Source of the DNA: BACL21 sp038141525
GTDB lineage: Bacteria; Bacteroidota; Bacteroidia; Flavobacteriales; Flavobacteriaceae
Assembly (NCBI GenBank): GCA_038141525.1
Contig: JAYQIF010000004.1
Location: 124,001 to 188,000 of the forward strand
Length of the DNA: 64,000 nt
Reading direction: 5' to 3'
Of the stretch, positions 27,603 to 37,752 are shown piece by piece. The notes under the pieces were generated by a model. That model ran no database searches. It had not been told where the DNA came from and saw nothing but the letters and a program-made list of their open reading frames with translations. Position 1 is the first letter of the stretch. Each line of letters begins with the position of its first letter. The translations under genes and the position numbers were made by a program.

Positions 27603-28676
27603 AAAATAAAAAAGAGCCAAAACTGTTGCTTTTTATTTGCCGCAATATCATCCTATTCCTGAAAATGATAAATGGTGGGGTAAAAAGGATTCACAGAATG
27701 GAGTTAATGTTAAAAAGGCAAAGAAATTATTTCAGGTCATGAAGCAACCCGTAATACCTTCAGAACTGGGGATATTATGATCTTAGAGATATTGATGTAA
27801 TGAAAAATCAGGCCATACTAGCTAAAAAGCCGGCATTAGGCATTTTGTTTTTAGCATTATTATTTTGGAAATAGAAACGTTTGTTAGACATCCTTTAGAA
27901 CAAATGCTTAATTCAAAAGTTGATTGATATTTCATTTTATCTCGCTTGAGCAGATCAATTGGTATATGATAAAACGTAGAAAACCAACTACGACAACTCA
28001 AGTAACAGAAAATTACTCATAGAACAATTATATCTGGGTATCGAAAGATTTTGATTTGCATTTAAATTGCTGTTAAAGGCCTTTAATGATAAACGGTATT
28101 TTCGAATTGATGATAAACTTGTTTTTGTAATATATAACGCATTAGAATTTAAAAATATAAATATTCATGGAGCGTTGGCAAGAGTTGGCTTATAAACATA
28201 ACCTGTCGGATTTTATTTTATTACCCACACATACAAAATTTCAGAACTTAAGGATTTGAATAATGGTTTATTTGATGCAATAAACTTATCATTACATCAT
28301 AGGCCTTTCGATAATATGGATTTGTGGTTTAATAAAATAAAGGGTCATACGTTCGAACTTTTTTAAGGCCACAAGTTGTTAATTATTACGATTGCAATAA
28401 AAAAAAATGTCTTCTCCTATTTTCGTGAAATATATTTATCAACCATAATCCCAAATTGGATCACACGCCAAGAAGTAGTTATTATGAGTTATTTCAAAAA
28501 ATAGTACTCCAAAACTTTTTGGCAAACACATAGATGACATTTTTAAATTAATTGAAAATAAAGTGAGGAAAATAAAGTTGTTTTTATAAAATCTTGGAAT
28601 GAATGGGAAATTATTTAGAACCGGATTTAAAGCATGGAAAGAATTATCTGGAAATGTTAAAATCAAAAACATTCTA
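27598..28676 (+). pseudogene. WbsX-like glycan enzyme (glycoside hydrolase 99-like domain), frame broken
   Basis: Recognised by the N-terminal block VAFYLPQYHPIPENDKWWG followed by KGFTEWTNVKKAKKLFQGH, then YYDLRDIDVMKNQAILAKKA, and by a C-terminal FIKSWNEWGNYLEPDLKHGK with YLEML. These are the hallmark conserved ends of the WbsX/GH99-like family that occurs in O-antigen and rhamnan loci. The middle (27850-28400) is riddled with stops; short stretches such as KAFNDKRYF and RRPFDNMDLWFNKIK are visible. Whether the enzyme is a transferase or hydrolase is not established for the family. It starts as the sulfotransferase frame ends. At least ten frame changes are needed. Confidence 0.65.
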
Positions 28677-28707
28677 TTGAAATCAATTAATGTATCGATA
28701 AATAATT

Positions 28708-29793
28708 ATGACCAATAATTTAAGTAATAAAATAAAGGGAATTTTCATTCTTGATGATAATTGGTGGTTTTATTACATTCGTTTAACAACTAAGTTTAGA
28801 AACAACTTTGAAAATACATCATTATTTCGATTAAATAATTTTATCGCTATTCTTTTCTCAAGGTCTTACTCGTATTGCAGTCCCCTATTTTTTATAATTT
28901 CGGTTTTTATTTTTTCACAATTTTACAACTGTTCATAAACAAAAATTTTTAATAAAATTTAAGAAGAGAATCCACCTTTATTCGTTCCTTACGTATTATG
29001 GTCTGTTTCAACTTTTTTGGCTTTTTATATCGGAGGGGTATTTATAGAAAGTGAATCATTCTTTGAAATCAAATAAAATATTTTTCTGCTTCAATGTATT
29101 AATGTATTTTCATCAATCCTGTACCTTATCAGCTTTAGTTCATACGAGATTTGATGATGTTAATAATCATATCGCAATTATTTATTTATTGCTCAAAAAA
29201 TTGAAAAAATTATATTTTTTTAGCATTCACACTGGTATTATGGTGGGTTTTATTACACTTTCCAAACAGAATACGAAGCTTTATTATTCTTTTCTCTCGG
29301 AAGCTATCTCGCGATTGTAAATTTAATAAAATCAAAATTTCAAAAATAAAATTTTGTGGATTTTTTTTTCTTGTCTTTCTTCTGACAGTAAAGAGACAAT
29401 CCTTTTATTATATAATTTTAACTTCTTTTGGCTGTCAAGAAGTCTGCACAAGATTTGCATATTGATGGGCTTATTTTCTGTTTGGAATCTGTATGACTAT
29501 TACGGTAATAAAAGTAAGTTTAAAAAAAGATTTTATCCTTATCACATATTCTTTTTTTTTTTTTTTGTTTTTCTGTTTTACTGCATGAACCCTTTCTTTC
29601 ATTAGTTAAAAAATAGTCTTCTCTTTTTTGTGGCATTTCTAGTATTACATCACTAATGATTGTATTTTATTTTGCGCCAACATTTACTATTGTCATTTCA
29701 ATAAAATTAGCTTCCTTTATTTCCAAAAAAACTTCGCACTTCTCTACAAAATAATTACAGAGGACGCTAAAAATTTCTGATTAGTTGAAATCT
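28708..29793 (+). pseudogene. acyltransferase 3 family membrane O-acyltransferase, frame broken
   Basis: Many-helix membrane protein that transfers acyl groups to surface sugars. Stitching frames gives MTNNLSNKIKG, then VVLLHSFNN near 28760 (His of the family's catalytic motif), then NNFIAILFSQGLTRIAVP and LFFIISGFYFF, a very typical second block. FLIKFKKRIH with PLFVPYVLWSVSTFLAFYIG matches the 'KR..R...P...W' step of this family. Later NSLLFCGISSITSLMIVFYF with APTFTIVISIKLASF matches the C-terminal helices. A 15-base T run at 29552-29566 and many shorter ones explain frame trouble. The identification rests on motif order only; a second polymerase-like membrane protein is the alternative. 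Confidence 0.5.
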
Positions 29794-29827
29794 AAACTAA
29801 TAACCAACAATATTAATAAATTAGTAC

Positions 29828-30773
29828 TGTAATTATTTCTTATACAATGGGTCTGAATTAATTCATCGTTGTTTAAATTCTGTTTTTTCTCAAATTGGAG
29901 ACTTTCATTTAGAAGTAATTTGTATTGACGATGGATCGACGAACGGACGATTCGTTTACAATTAATAAAAATTATTCTAAGAAGATAATTCTATTTTCTC
30001 AACCTAATAAAGGACAGGCTGCGGCTAGAAATATTGGAATTAAAAACGCCAAAGGTGACTATATTACTTTTTGGACGCTGATGACTGTTGGTTACCTAAT
30101 TTTTTAAATACAACACTACAGTTTTTTAGAAAGAAATAATGATGTAATTGCAGTTAATACTGCAATTACATAAATCTTTAGTGGTTAAAAAAGCTATTTT
30201 ACCTTCATATTTAGAGGATAACCAAAGCTTGTTATCTGAGGAAACCATTGTGCTTAAAAATTTTTTTAAATTTGGGCTGAACATAATCATGTTTGTACAG
30301 GAAGTGTTTTAATCAAGCTGAAATTGTTAAGAAAACAGGTGGTCAAATTGAAAATTTAAGAATAAGTCAAGATCTAGAATATTGGGGGATATCTCACGCA
30401 ACATTCGGTAACTGGGGTTTTATTCCCAAAGTACTTTTGTTGTTGACGGATCTAAGGTCACAGAAATATTGGATTTAAAAAAGTATACGATTCGTTGAAA
30501 TCAACTCCTACGATGGACTTATTCATGTCACGTATTTTAACAAGACTTAATAGGGAAAATTTGGATTATTTTTTATTTGAAGATGGGAAATTGCTTTGAG
30601 GTTTTACTTATTCGAAAATTATGTCAAAAGATTATTCAGGTGCATTAGGTATAATATCTGAATTTGGAATACATTACCCGAAAAGTAAAAAATCAAAAAT
30701 TTTGAAGATTCTCGCTCAATGTCCCATCATTTTAGTTATGATTAGTTTCAAAATTTTCGTCAAATTCAAATAG
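29828..30773 (+). pseudogene. family 2 glycosyltransferase, frame broken
   Basis: GT-A fold, inverting, cytoplasmic. The frames give ELIHRCLNSVFSQIGDFHLE, VICIDDGSTNG, then FSQPNKGQAAARNIGIKNAK with GDYITF and LDADDCWLPNFLNTTLQFF (DxD-type metal site). Further on CTGSVLIK, EIVKKTGGQIENLRISQDLE with YWG and GNWGFIPKVL, the acceptor-site 'ED' region. The C-terminal part includes DYSGALGIISEFGIHYPKSK and LVMISFKIFVKFK before a stop at 30771. Breaks fall near 29850, 29935, 30075, 30140, 30290 and 30440, mostly at A or T runs. Donor sugar cannot be told. It has no overlap with the following polymerase-like gene. Confidence 0.72.
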
Positions 30774-30809
30774 GGCGTCATACAATTAAGTCCTACCCTG
30801 TTGACAATC

Positions 30810-32019
30810 ATGGGAGTTGATAATAAATTAAGAATAGCAAAACTGGCTAGTATTCGGGTTTGGTTTTGTTGCTTTATCCATTAACGTATTTTTTTATTTT
30901 AGACAATTCAGAACTTTCTCTATTTAGTTTGAGGAGGTCTAATTCGCCTTTCATATACGTTTGTCACGATACTAACAGTGGTTTTATAAAAAAAAGCTAT
31001 TTCCAATTGACATTTAGTGTCATAAAAAATACATCATTATATTTTTTCTTTTTGTTTTTTTAATTTCAACTTTCAGACTTTTTTTGGAATTTAAATTCAT
31101 TCGTAGAAATATTTCTGAGAGGAATAGATGCTATTTTCTCTTTTTTGCTTATCACAATGGTTGTTAATTATTTGGCTTTCAAATATGATTTAAATACAAC
31201 AATTAAGTGGGTGCTTTTTTTTAGCAGTTTTTCAATTATTTTTGAAATCTTAGTATTTGCTAAAATAACAAAGAGTTTTTTGCCAAAAAATACTTGAAAG
31301 CTCTCAGTTTTTCACAACCATTTTCTTCTTCCTGATATGGAAATATGCCAAAAGTAAAATTACAAAGTCGACAATATTAATTTTAGGTTTATTATCAACA
31401 AGCTCCAACCGTAGGTTATGTCAGCATTTTCTTTGGATTAATCTCTTTAATTTTTTCTCCATCAAATACACGAAAGTTTTGTTGTTTTCTTTTGTTTTGT
31501 GCAACTTTTATTTGGGCATTTTATATTGATGGAAATACAATTTTTGCAGAGCATTCATTGACGTATAATCAAGTAATTACTAATGAAAATTCATCCGGGC
31601 GTGTTACATTATTACAGGCCAGTTGGAACGCGTTTTAGAAAATCCTCTTTTAGGTAATGGCTTTGTTGTTGGTGAACAAGAGCACTTTTAAAATATACTG
31701 GAAGATATTATAATAGTAGTCATAACGGATTTATATCAGCCTTATTGGGCTCTGGAATGATAGGTTTTCCTGTTGCTAGTGAATTGTTTTAGAAAATGTT
31801 ACACCGAAATTATGTTATCATTCAGAGATGAAACACTGAAATTATCTTTTTGCTACCTTAATAATTATATTTTTTCACACTCTAGGAAATCCTGGGATGG
31901 GGTCTCTGGTTATTGGTGCTTGGGTACCTTCTGTACTCATAGTTACTCTTTCAGCAACTAAAATTATTATTTACAACACTTCCAATATCAAAAAAATTGA
32001 AACGTATTATTTGGATTAA
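30810..32019 (+). pseudogene. O-antigen ligase/polymerase family membrane protein (Wzy-like), frame broken
   Basis: Hydrophobic protein with about ten helices. Readable parts: GVDNKLRIAKLASIR, INVFFILDNSELSLFSLR, SFVEIFLRGIDAIFSFLLIT with MVVNYLAFKYDL, TVGYVSIFFGLISLIFSPSN, and then the diagnostic periplasmic loop: SSGRVTLLQASWERVLENPL, LGNGFVVGEQ and YYNSSHNGFISALLGSGMIG. That order (GR..L...W..V..NPLLG.G, then S.HN) is the O-antigen ligase/Wzy_C signature. It ends PSVLIVTLSATKIII and IETYYLD. Six or more frame changes. It most likely polymerises the repeat unit exported by the flippase, but a ligase role cannot be excluded. Confidence 0.65.
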
Positions 32020-33145
32020 TCCATCCTTTCTGGATTACAGAGTCCCAATATACAAAAAATTATATGATTTAAACAATCAGAATTTTTTTCTATTGTTTTC
32101 AAAAATAGATTAACCTTTCGAGTCAATATCAAAATTAAAAAAGCACTTAATACGAACGCAGTTGAAATTGAAAATGAGCGACAATTAGATATCGATAATG
32201 ATGACTTTGCAAATTCTGGAATTTCAATTCGAATCCCGAGAAGATTTACTAAAGATAAGACAAATTAGACCTGAAATTATAATTAGTGAAGGATTTGGAC
32301 AATGGACCTGCCACACTGCTTTACGCTATAATATTTAAACCCTTGTGGATATCGTACGAACGAACTATCCATACTGAAAATTGTCTAAATGGAGAACATG
32401 GTATCGAAGAGTTATTAATCTTTTTGTAGAGGGCTATCTTGTAAACGGACAATTAACAGAGGATTATTTGAAAAAAATTTTAGATGTTGGTGAAAAGAAA
32501 ATTATCAAAGGATGTATGTGTGCTGATAGCGAAGCTCTTAGGTTAAAAATAAATGACTTAAAAAACACGATGAAATTGAGAATTTCAAAAAATAATCTAA
32601 GCTATCAGATGGTCTAAAAATTTCTTTTTGTTGGAAGAATAATAGAACGTAAAGGACTAGAGTATTTATTGGATGCTTGGTTGGATTTTAGCCAAAAAAA
32701 TCCTTCCTCTAGTCTCATAATTATTGGAAATGGTATTTTAAAAAAGAATTACAAATTAAATACAACTCAATTAAATCAATCCTGTTCTTGGGAGATATAG
32801 ACTATGATATCATACATTGGTATTATGCCTCTGCAGATGTTTTTATTTTGCCTACACTCGAGGATAATTGGAGTTTGGTAATTCCCGAGCAATAGCTTGC
32901 AGTCCTGCTGCCAGTTTCTACATCAATTTATAACTTGGTTGTTATCCTGAATTGATTGATACAAATGAAAATGGTACAACTTTCGATCCATTTTCAAAAG
33001 AGTACGATTATTTCAACTTTGAACTATTTTATTGATAACGAGCATCGCTTAATTCAAATGGGAAAGATCTATTGAGATTGAAAGTAACTATACTGCTGAA
33101 AAAGTAGGGCGTAAAATTTTTGTCTTTTTGTATATGGTGCGGTGA
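31997..33145 (+). pseudogene. family 4 glycosyltransferase (first of two), frame broken
   Basis: GT-B fold, retaining. N-terminal block IIWINPSFLDYRVPIYKKLY is typical of GT4 proteins acting on surface glycans; RRVINLFVEGYLVNGQLTED and YLKKILDVGEKKIIKGCMCA follow in an unbroken stretch at 32381-32617. The C-terminal donor domain reads LFVGRIIERKGLEYLLDAW, SSLIIIGNG, FLGDIDYDIIHWYYASADVF and ILPTLEDNWSLVIPEA, the E-x7-E nucleotide-sugar site. The start seems to be TTG at 31997 (KRIIWINPSF follows), where one base may be missing from an ATG. It ends by overlap with the next gene (GTGA). Five or more frame changes. Confidence 0.72.
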
Positions 33146-34261
33146 AGATAATTCGTCAAAAATACTTTTTATTGCAAATTCTCCTCCCAGCTATCAGTTC
33201 TTTAATCATGGGTAAAGTATTATTTGACAGTAAAATTATTAATACAAAGTTTAAAAGTCCTTTATATGATAATGACTTTAGTTTCACATTGAGGGAGGTG
33301 GTAACAATCATAGAGGCAAACTAAAGCGAGGTATATTTTTGTGTTATTACATTTGTTGCGTAGTTTATTTCGTTCCGCCCCAGATTTATGTTATCTCTAT
33401 TGCTGCAAAAGGAATCGCGTTTTATAAAAGAGATTTATTCAGTACTAGTAATTACCTTCAAATATTTAAAGTAAAAATAATTTATCATTTTCCTCAAAGG
33501 CGTAAAGGATAGACGGAAATATATTTTGACAATCTTTTGTACAGAAATTGTTTTGAAAAATACTCGTCCATGCTCTCAAAGCGCCTGGTCTCGATATTGA
33601 AATATAAAACACACAAAATATTTTTACTTGTTCAAGTGGCATTAAAAAAAAGAAAACTTTGATGAGCCTCAGATTAAATGAAATCATCGCATTGTAGTAA
33701 ACATACTTTTTTTTTGTCAAGTTATTTGAATCCAAGGTGTTTTGTTCTTTTTAGAATCCTTGAAAACATTAAAAAATAAAACTTAACTTTTATTGCTGCT
33801 TTGTTGGAGATAGAGGAGGAAACCTGTTTCAATTGAAAATGAATTTCATCGGCAGGTTGAAATATTAGGTTGGAAAATTTTACAAGTTATGTTTGGAAAA
33901 AAAAACAAGGAAAAGACAAAACATTATATTTTAAAATTTCAGATATTTTTGTATTGCCTGAGTCTAAGTAGAACTTTCAGTTAGAGTAAATCTTGAAGCA
34001 ATGCAGTTTGCCTTATATTATTTTCAACAGATGTTGACAGCATGGATGTAGTTAAGAATAATGTTTCCAGTTTATAAGTACATCCGTCTAATCCTGAAGC
34101 CTTGAAAGCTATTGAAAAGTTAATTATCAACTAAGAACTAAGACTTAAAATGGGAAGTGAGGGGTTTAAATAGATATAATCGCAAATTTACACTCGAAGT
34201 GTTTAAAAATAAAATGATTGCAATATTAAATCAAGCTTTGAAAATAAACTTTAATATATGA
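33142..34261 (+). pseudogene. family 4 glycosyltransferase (second), frame broken
   Basis: Begins at GTG 33142 (KIIRQKYFLLQILLP), overlapping the previous gene. Fragments in order: FDSKIINTKFKSPLYDND with FTLREGGNNHRGKLK; PDLCYLSIAAKGIAFYKR, a very typical GT4 acceptor-domain strand; IFKVKIIYHFP; then ENFTSYVWKKKQGKDKTLYF, ISDIFVLPESK, and after repair VNLEAMQFAL, the nucleotide-sugar binding block. It ends NRYNRKFTLEVFKNKMIAIL and NQALKINFNI, with TGA overlapping the ATG of the WecG/TagA gene. Heavily broken (ten or more shifts). Homology to enzymes that extend a lipid-linked sugar chain is inferred from fold only. Confidence 0.6.
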
Positions 34262-35039
34262 ATGAAACGTATACGATAGAAAGTATGAAAATCGATGTAA
34301 TAAATAGAGATGAGTTAGTTCATGCATTAAAAAAAGACATAGATAAAAAGACTATTGGAGAACATATTTCAATTACCAATACCGAAGCTATGCATATTGG
34401 TTCCTCAAAATATTTACCATAAAATACATAAATAATGCTAAGTATTCTCTTTGTGACGGCATGGGGGTAAAAATTGCATTTTTGGCTTAATGGTAATGAT
34501 ATAAAAGGAGATATCATGGACCTGATATGATGTTGGATTTAATAAATTATGGCCAACAGTATGGCTGGACACATTATTTTTTAGGCGGAAACAGGTATTG
34601 CCGAAAATTTAAAATCAATAATGCTTAACAAATATCCAAAGGGCCGCGAATTTTGGGAACTTATTCACCCCCTTTCAGACAACTCACAAGTATGGAAGAA
34701 ATCACGATGATTGAATCAATTAATAAAATCTCACCAGGTACATGGGGTTGGTTTAGGTCTTTATAAGCAAGAGGCTTGGATCTCAAAATACAAAAGTCAA
34801 CTTAATGTGAACTTTTGCACATTGGCGTCTGTGACACTGCATTTTGATTTCATGGAAACAAACTGAGGCCTTACTTTTTTAAAGAAACTGATTAAGTAGC
34901 TCTTTAAAATTGTATTGACTTCGAAGATGTTAAAAGAAACTTAAACAGTTTTACCTCTTATGTGCACTTTATACCATGCGGTATTTTAACAGTTTAGGCA
35001 AGAAGAAAAATATCCAATTAAACATAATAAAAAATATAG
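34258..35039 (+). pseudogene. WecG/TagA/CpsF family glycosyltransferase, frame broken
   Basis: Adds a second sugar (ManNAc-like) to undecaprenyl-diphosphate-linked GlcNAc in known members. The start MNETYTIESMKIDVINRDEL overlaps the previous stop (ATGA). Blocks in order: TIGEHISITNTEAMHIG, INNAKYSLCDGMGVKIAFLA (the D-G-G/x-V motif), YHGPDMMLDLINYGQQYGWT with HYFLGG, then YPKGREFLGTYSPPFR, HMVWVGLGLYKQEAWISKYK after two repairs, a degraded GVG-type strand, and a basic C-terminus. Length about 255 residues after repair. A second-sugar enzyme here matches the two polyprenyl-phosphate sugar transferases upstream. Seven or more breaks. Confidence 0.7.
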
Positions 35040-35945
35040 AAAATAGTAATTTATGGTTTTGGGAAGAATGGGCTTAACATTATGCATGTTACAGTTTGGC
35101 ATACAATCACTTGATTATTTCTGATGAGCCAAATAGGTTACTGAGAGAAACGTTTTAAAGAAATATAAATACAAATTTTATATCAAATGACATACATTTG
35201 ATAGTGGCTTTGACCTTACATTAATTACAACTCCTCCGTCATTACATTATTCATTAAATAAATTGTTTAAAAGAGGCATTAAAAGATTTTTATTGGGAAA
35301 TACTTTTGAGGCTATTGATACTCACATTGAAAATATTTCAGATTTTTAAGTTCTGATTTATATAGGATATGTGCTTCGTTTTAATCACTTAGCACACAAT
35401 GGATAAAATCAAATATCAATGTAGACGAAATTGAATCAAACATATGGTCAATATATTAAGTAACATAATAGAGAAGAAACCAATTGGTTGGAGAAATGGG
35501 CATTTCTCCGGTGTATGTAATGAGATGGGGATCTCACATTATTGAAGTTATGTAGGCCCTATTACTAATGATAATGAACTTATCTTTATAAATTGTTAAT
35601 AAGATGTTTCAGATATTGATGACATTAATGGGAAATAAGAAACCAAGAAACGAATAAAAACATTGTGATATTATTGTTTATTTAATTAGACTAAATAAAA
35701 CAATTTGTGAAAACCTATTTTTAGCATAGACAGAAATGAAGGAAAGTTTAGAAATATTCAATTGATCAACAACAAATTAATATACAAGGCGAATAGAACT
35801 GTGTTATCAAAAGTGTCGGTATTGGATTTGGTAAAGTCCATTCCATATTATCAAGAAGGAATCAATTTACAGATCAATGGTGTTTGTATACGATAATAAA
35901 ATTATTGCAAGTGCTGGTGAACATTAGTGTGAATAAAATTTGAAG
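35040..35945 (+). pseudogene. Gfo/Idh/MocA-family NAD(P)-dependent sugar oxidoreductase, frame broken
   Basis: Rossmann-fold oxidoreductase acting on nucleotide sugars or cyclitols. KIVIYGFGKNGL is the dinucleotide loop, IISDEPNRLLRE follows the second strand, and FDLTLITTPPSLHYSLNKLF with KRGIKRFLLEKP is the conserved 'TP...H......G....EKP' block. The C-terminal domain shows LYIGYVLRFNHLAH, WRNGHFSGVCNEMGSHII with CNYVFGPI, the 'G.....GSH..D.......' substrate block, and a final FTDQWCLYTIIKLLQVL. At least eight frame changes. It may make a deoxy- or amino-sugar precursor for this locus; the substrate is unknown. Confidence 0.6.
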
Positions 35946-36979
35946 CGAAATTTTAAAAAATGTAAAGTATCATTATAGAGATAATCGATTTTTTAGTGGT
36001 AATCATTTTGGTTAAGAAAAGGTGAGTAATTAAAAACAATTTGATACTAAGCAGATAGGTCTCCATTTTATTAATGCTTCACTAGAATCTATGGCTTGCG
36101 ATGGTTTTATGAATGAAGTTGAAATGAAAAAGGATATGAAATAATTAAATAATAAAGTTCGATCTATCAAAGGAGATACACTTTACAGTATCATACACAC
36201 AAGTATAGACTATGGTAAATGAAATGGATTATACAAGCTTATTGTTTATTTAACGAATATTCAATAATGAACAATTTATGATGGTCTTAAACTTGAAACT
36301 CAATATAAAGTATTACTTTACAACTGTAAATAATGGTGGAAGTTCGAAAGACTCAGAGAAGTTATATCTACTTGCAAGCATACAATGCGATTGTCGATCA
36401 GATGGATGAAGACGATATTATTAATGTAAGTTAAAAGTACGTGAAAATGAGTTCAACTTAGGAGCGATACACTTTGAATCTCTATTTGCTTTGACAAGGT
36501 TAAATTGAATGCTTATACAGATTTATCAAAATGATTTGGTAACATCATTTCAAATATTAACAAAGTTGGATTTAATGTTTTTATCGTTGAAACAAGTCAA
36601 TCGTTTGTTCATTCACGCAATAAACGACCACCAGTTGATAGACATAGTGTTTTTACTGATGGTACTGACTAAATCAAATTCGATTGAATATATAAATCAT
36701 TAAGAATTAGATTATATAGTTTGGTTCTTCAAATGTAAAGCATTAGATCGAATTATTTGTTTCAAAATACATATCGTCAAAAGAAGAGCATATTAAATTC
36801 AATTTAACTAAATAGAAATAAAGTAAAATTAAGATCGCAGTTAAAATTACCTGTTAAGTAAATGTAAATATTAGAATATATTAACATTTTCATCTTAAAC
36901 TCAACTTACCAACAAATTAATGAAAAAGCAAAATATAATTTATCATAGGCATCAAAAAATTCAGTTAAGTCATTTCCAA
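35946..36979. other. AT-rich stretch with unresolved, broken coding sequence
   Basis: No gene could be identified. Short protein-like runs exist on the plus strand: IGLHFINASLESMACDGFMN with EVEMKK near 36055-36130, IKGDTLYSIIHTSIDYGK near 36170-36215, FGNIISNINKVGFNVFIVET near 36535-36595 and HSRNKRPPVDRHSVFTDGTD near 36610-36670. They suggest one or two further enzymes of the cluster in heavy frame disarray. The last 140 bases before the export gene look non-coding. In 36841-36900 only 10 of 60 bases are G or C. Confidence 0.4.
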
Positions 36980-37752
36980 ATGAAAAATCTCACTTGATAA
37001 ATAATAGAAAATTATATCAGTGCCATCATACTTGATTTTATTTCTTTTAATTTTTGACACTAGCTGACATACTAAAAGATATTATTACACTTTTATTAAG
37101 AAGGGCATTAATGCATACAATTGCAAAAAATTGATTCTCAAAGGCGTATCATGAAATTAAAGTATTCTTTAAATGCAAATTATATCTCTAATTTTTCAGG
37201 CAGTCTCAATCAATTTCCAAAATCAACAACCAGAAATTTTAAAAATTCAAGGTTATCTTGTTAATGCAGAGGGCAATTGATTTTCCGGTACTAGGTAATA
37301 TTAAAGTAGTTGGATTATCTACAATTGAAATTGCTGATAAGATTGAAAAAGACTCAAAATACATTAAAGATCCTAATGTCCGTACACGCCTAGTAAATTA
37401 TAAAATTTCGGTTTTAGGCGAGGTGCAGTCCCAGGAACCTACACTTTTTAGAAGAACAAGTTAAACTCTACCACAGGTATTAGGCACCGCAGGGGATCTG
37501 ACCATTAATGGCGACAGAACTAATGTCAATCTTCTTGTACGAAAAATCGGAGATGAGTTAAAACTTACACCATAGACCTAACCAAAGGCGATTTAATCAA
37601 TCCAGAATACTTTTATTTACAACAAAACGACGTCGTTTACGTGCGTCCTAACACCGCTAGAGTTAAGTCATCAGGGCTCATCGGTAATGTGGGCACATTA
37701 GTCTCTGTACTTTTCACTATTAGTGAGTTTAACCATTTTAATAACGCGATAA
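36980..37752 (+). pseudogene. wza: Wza-like outer-membrane polysaccharide export protein, frame broken
   Basis: Outer-membrane auxiliary/export channel of the SLBB type. The N-terminal lipoprotein region (about 36980-37200) is badly broken, with KINNQ and NFQNQQPEILKIQGYLVNAE visible. Then IDFPVLGNIKVVGLSTIEIA, YIKDPNVRTRLVNYKISVLG and EVQSPG with TFLEEQVKLY, QVLGTAGDLTINGDRTNVNL, and PEYFYLQQNDVVYVRPNTAR form the poly-export domain and SLBB repeat. The C-terminus, after a shift near 37720, reads LTILITR and stops at 37750-37752, overlapping the wzc start (TAATG). The 5' boundary is uncertain. Works with Wzc in export through the outer membrane. Confidence 0.82.

Noticed and set aside
28439..28672. 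minus-strand frame of 77 codons in the WbsX region
   Set aside because: The plus strand here encodes the conserved WNEW...LEPD block of WbsX, so the minus frame is a shadow in AT-rich sequence.
29552..29566. 15-base T run as a terminator or slippery regulatory tract
   Set aside because: No stem precedes it and it lies in an AT-rich broken gene; more likely a source of sequencing error.
33466..33735. minus-strand frame of 89 codons within the second GT4 gene
   Set aside because: The plus strand carries GT4 motifs across the same bases; the antisense frame shows no family signal.
25398..37640. AT-rich island as phage, plasmid or eukaryotic-derived insert
   Set aside because: All readable fragments belong to O-antigen/exopolysaccharide families on one strand and in normal operon order; no mobility genes were found.
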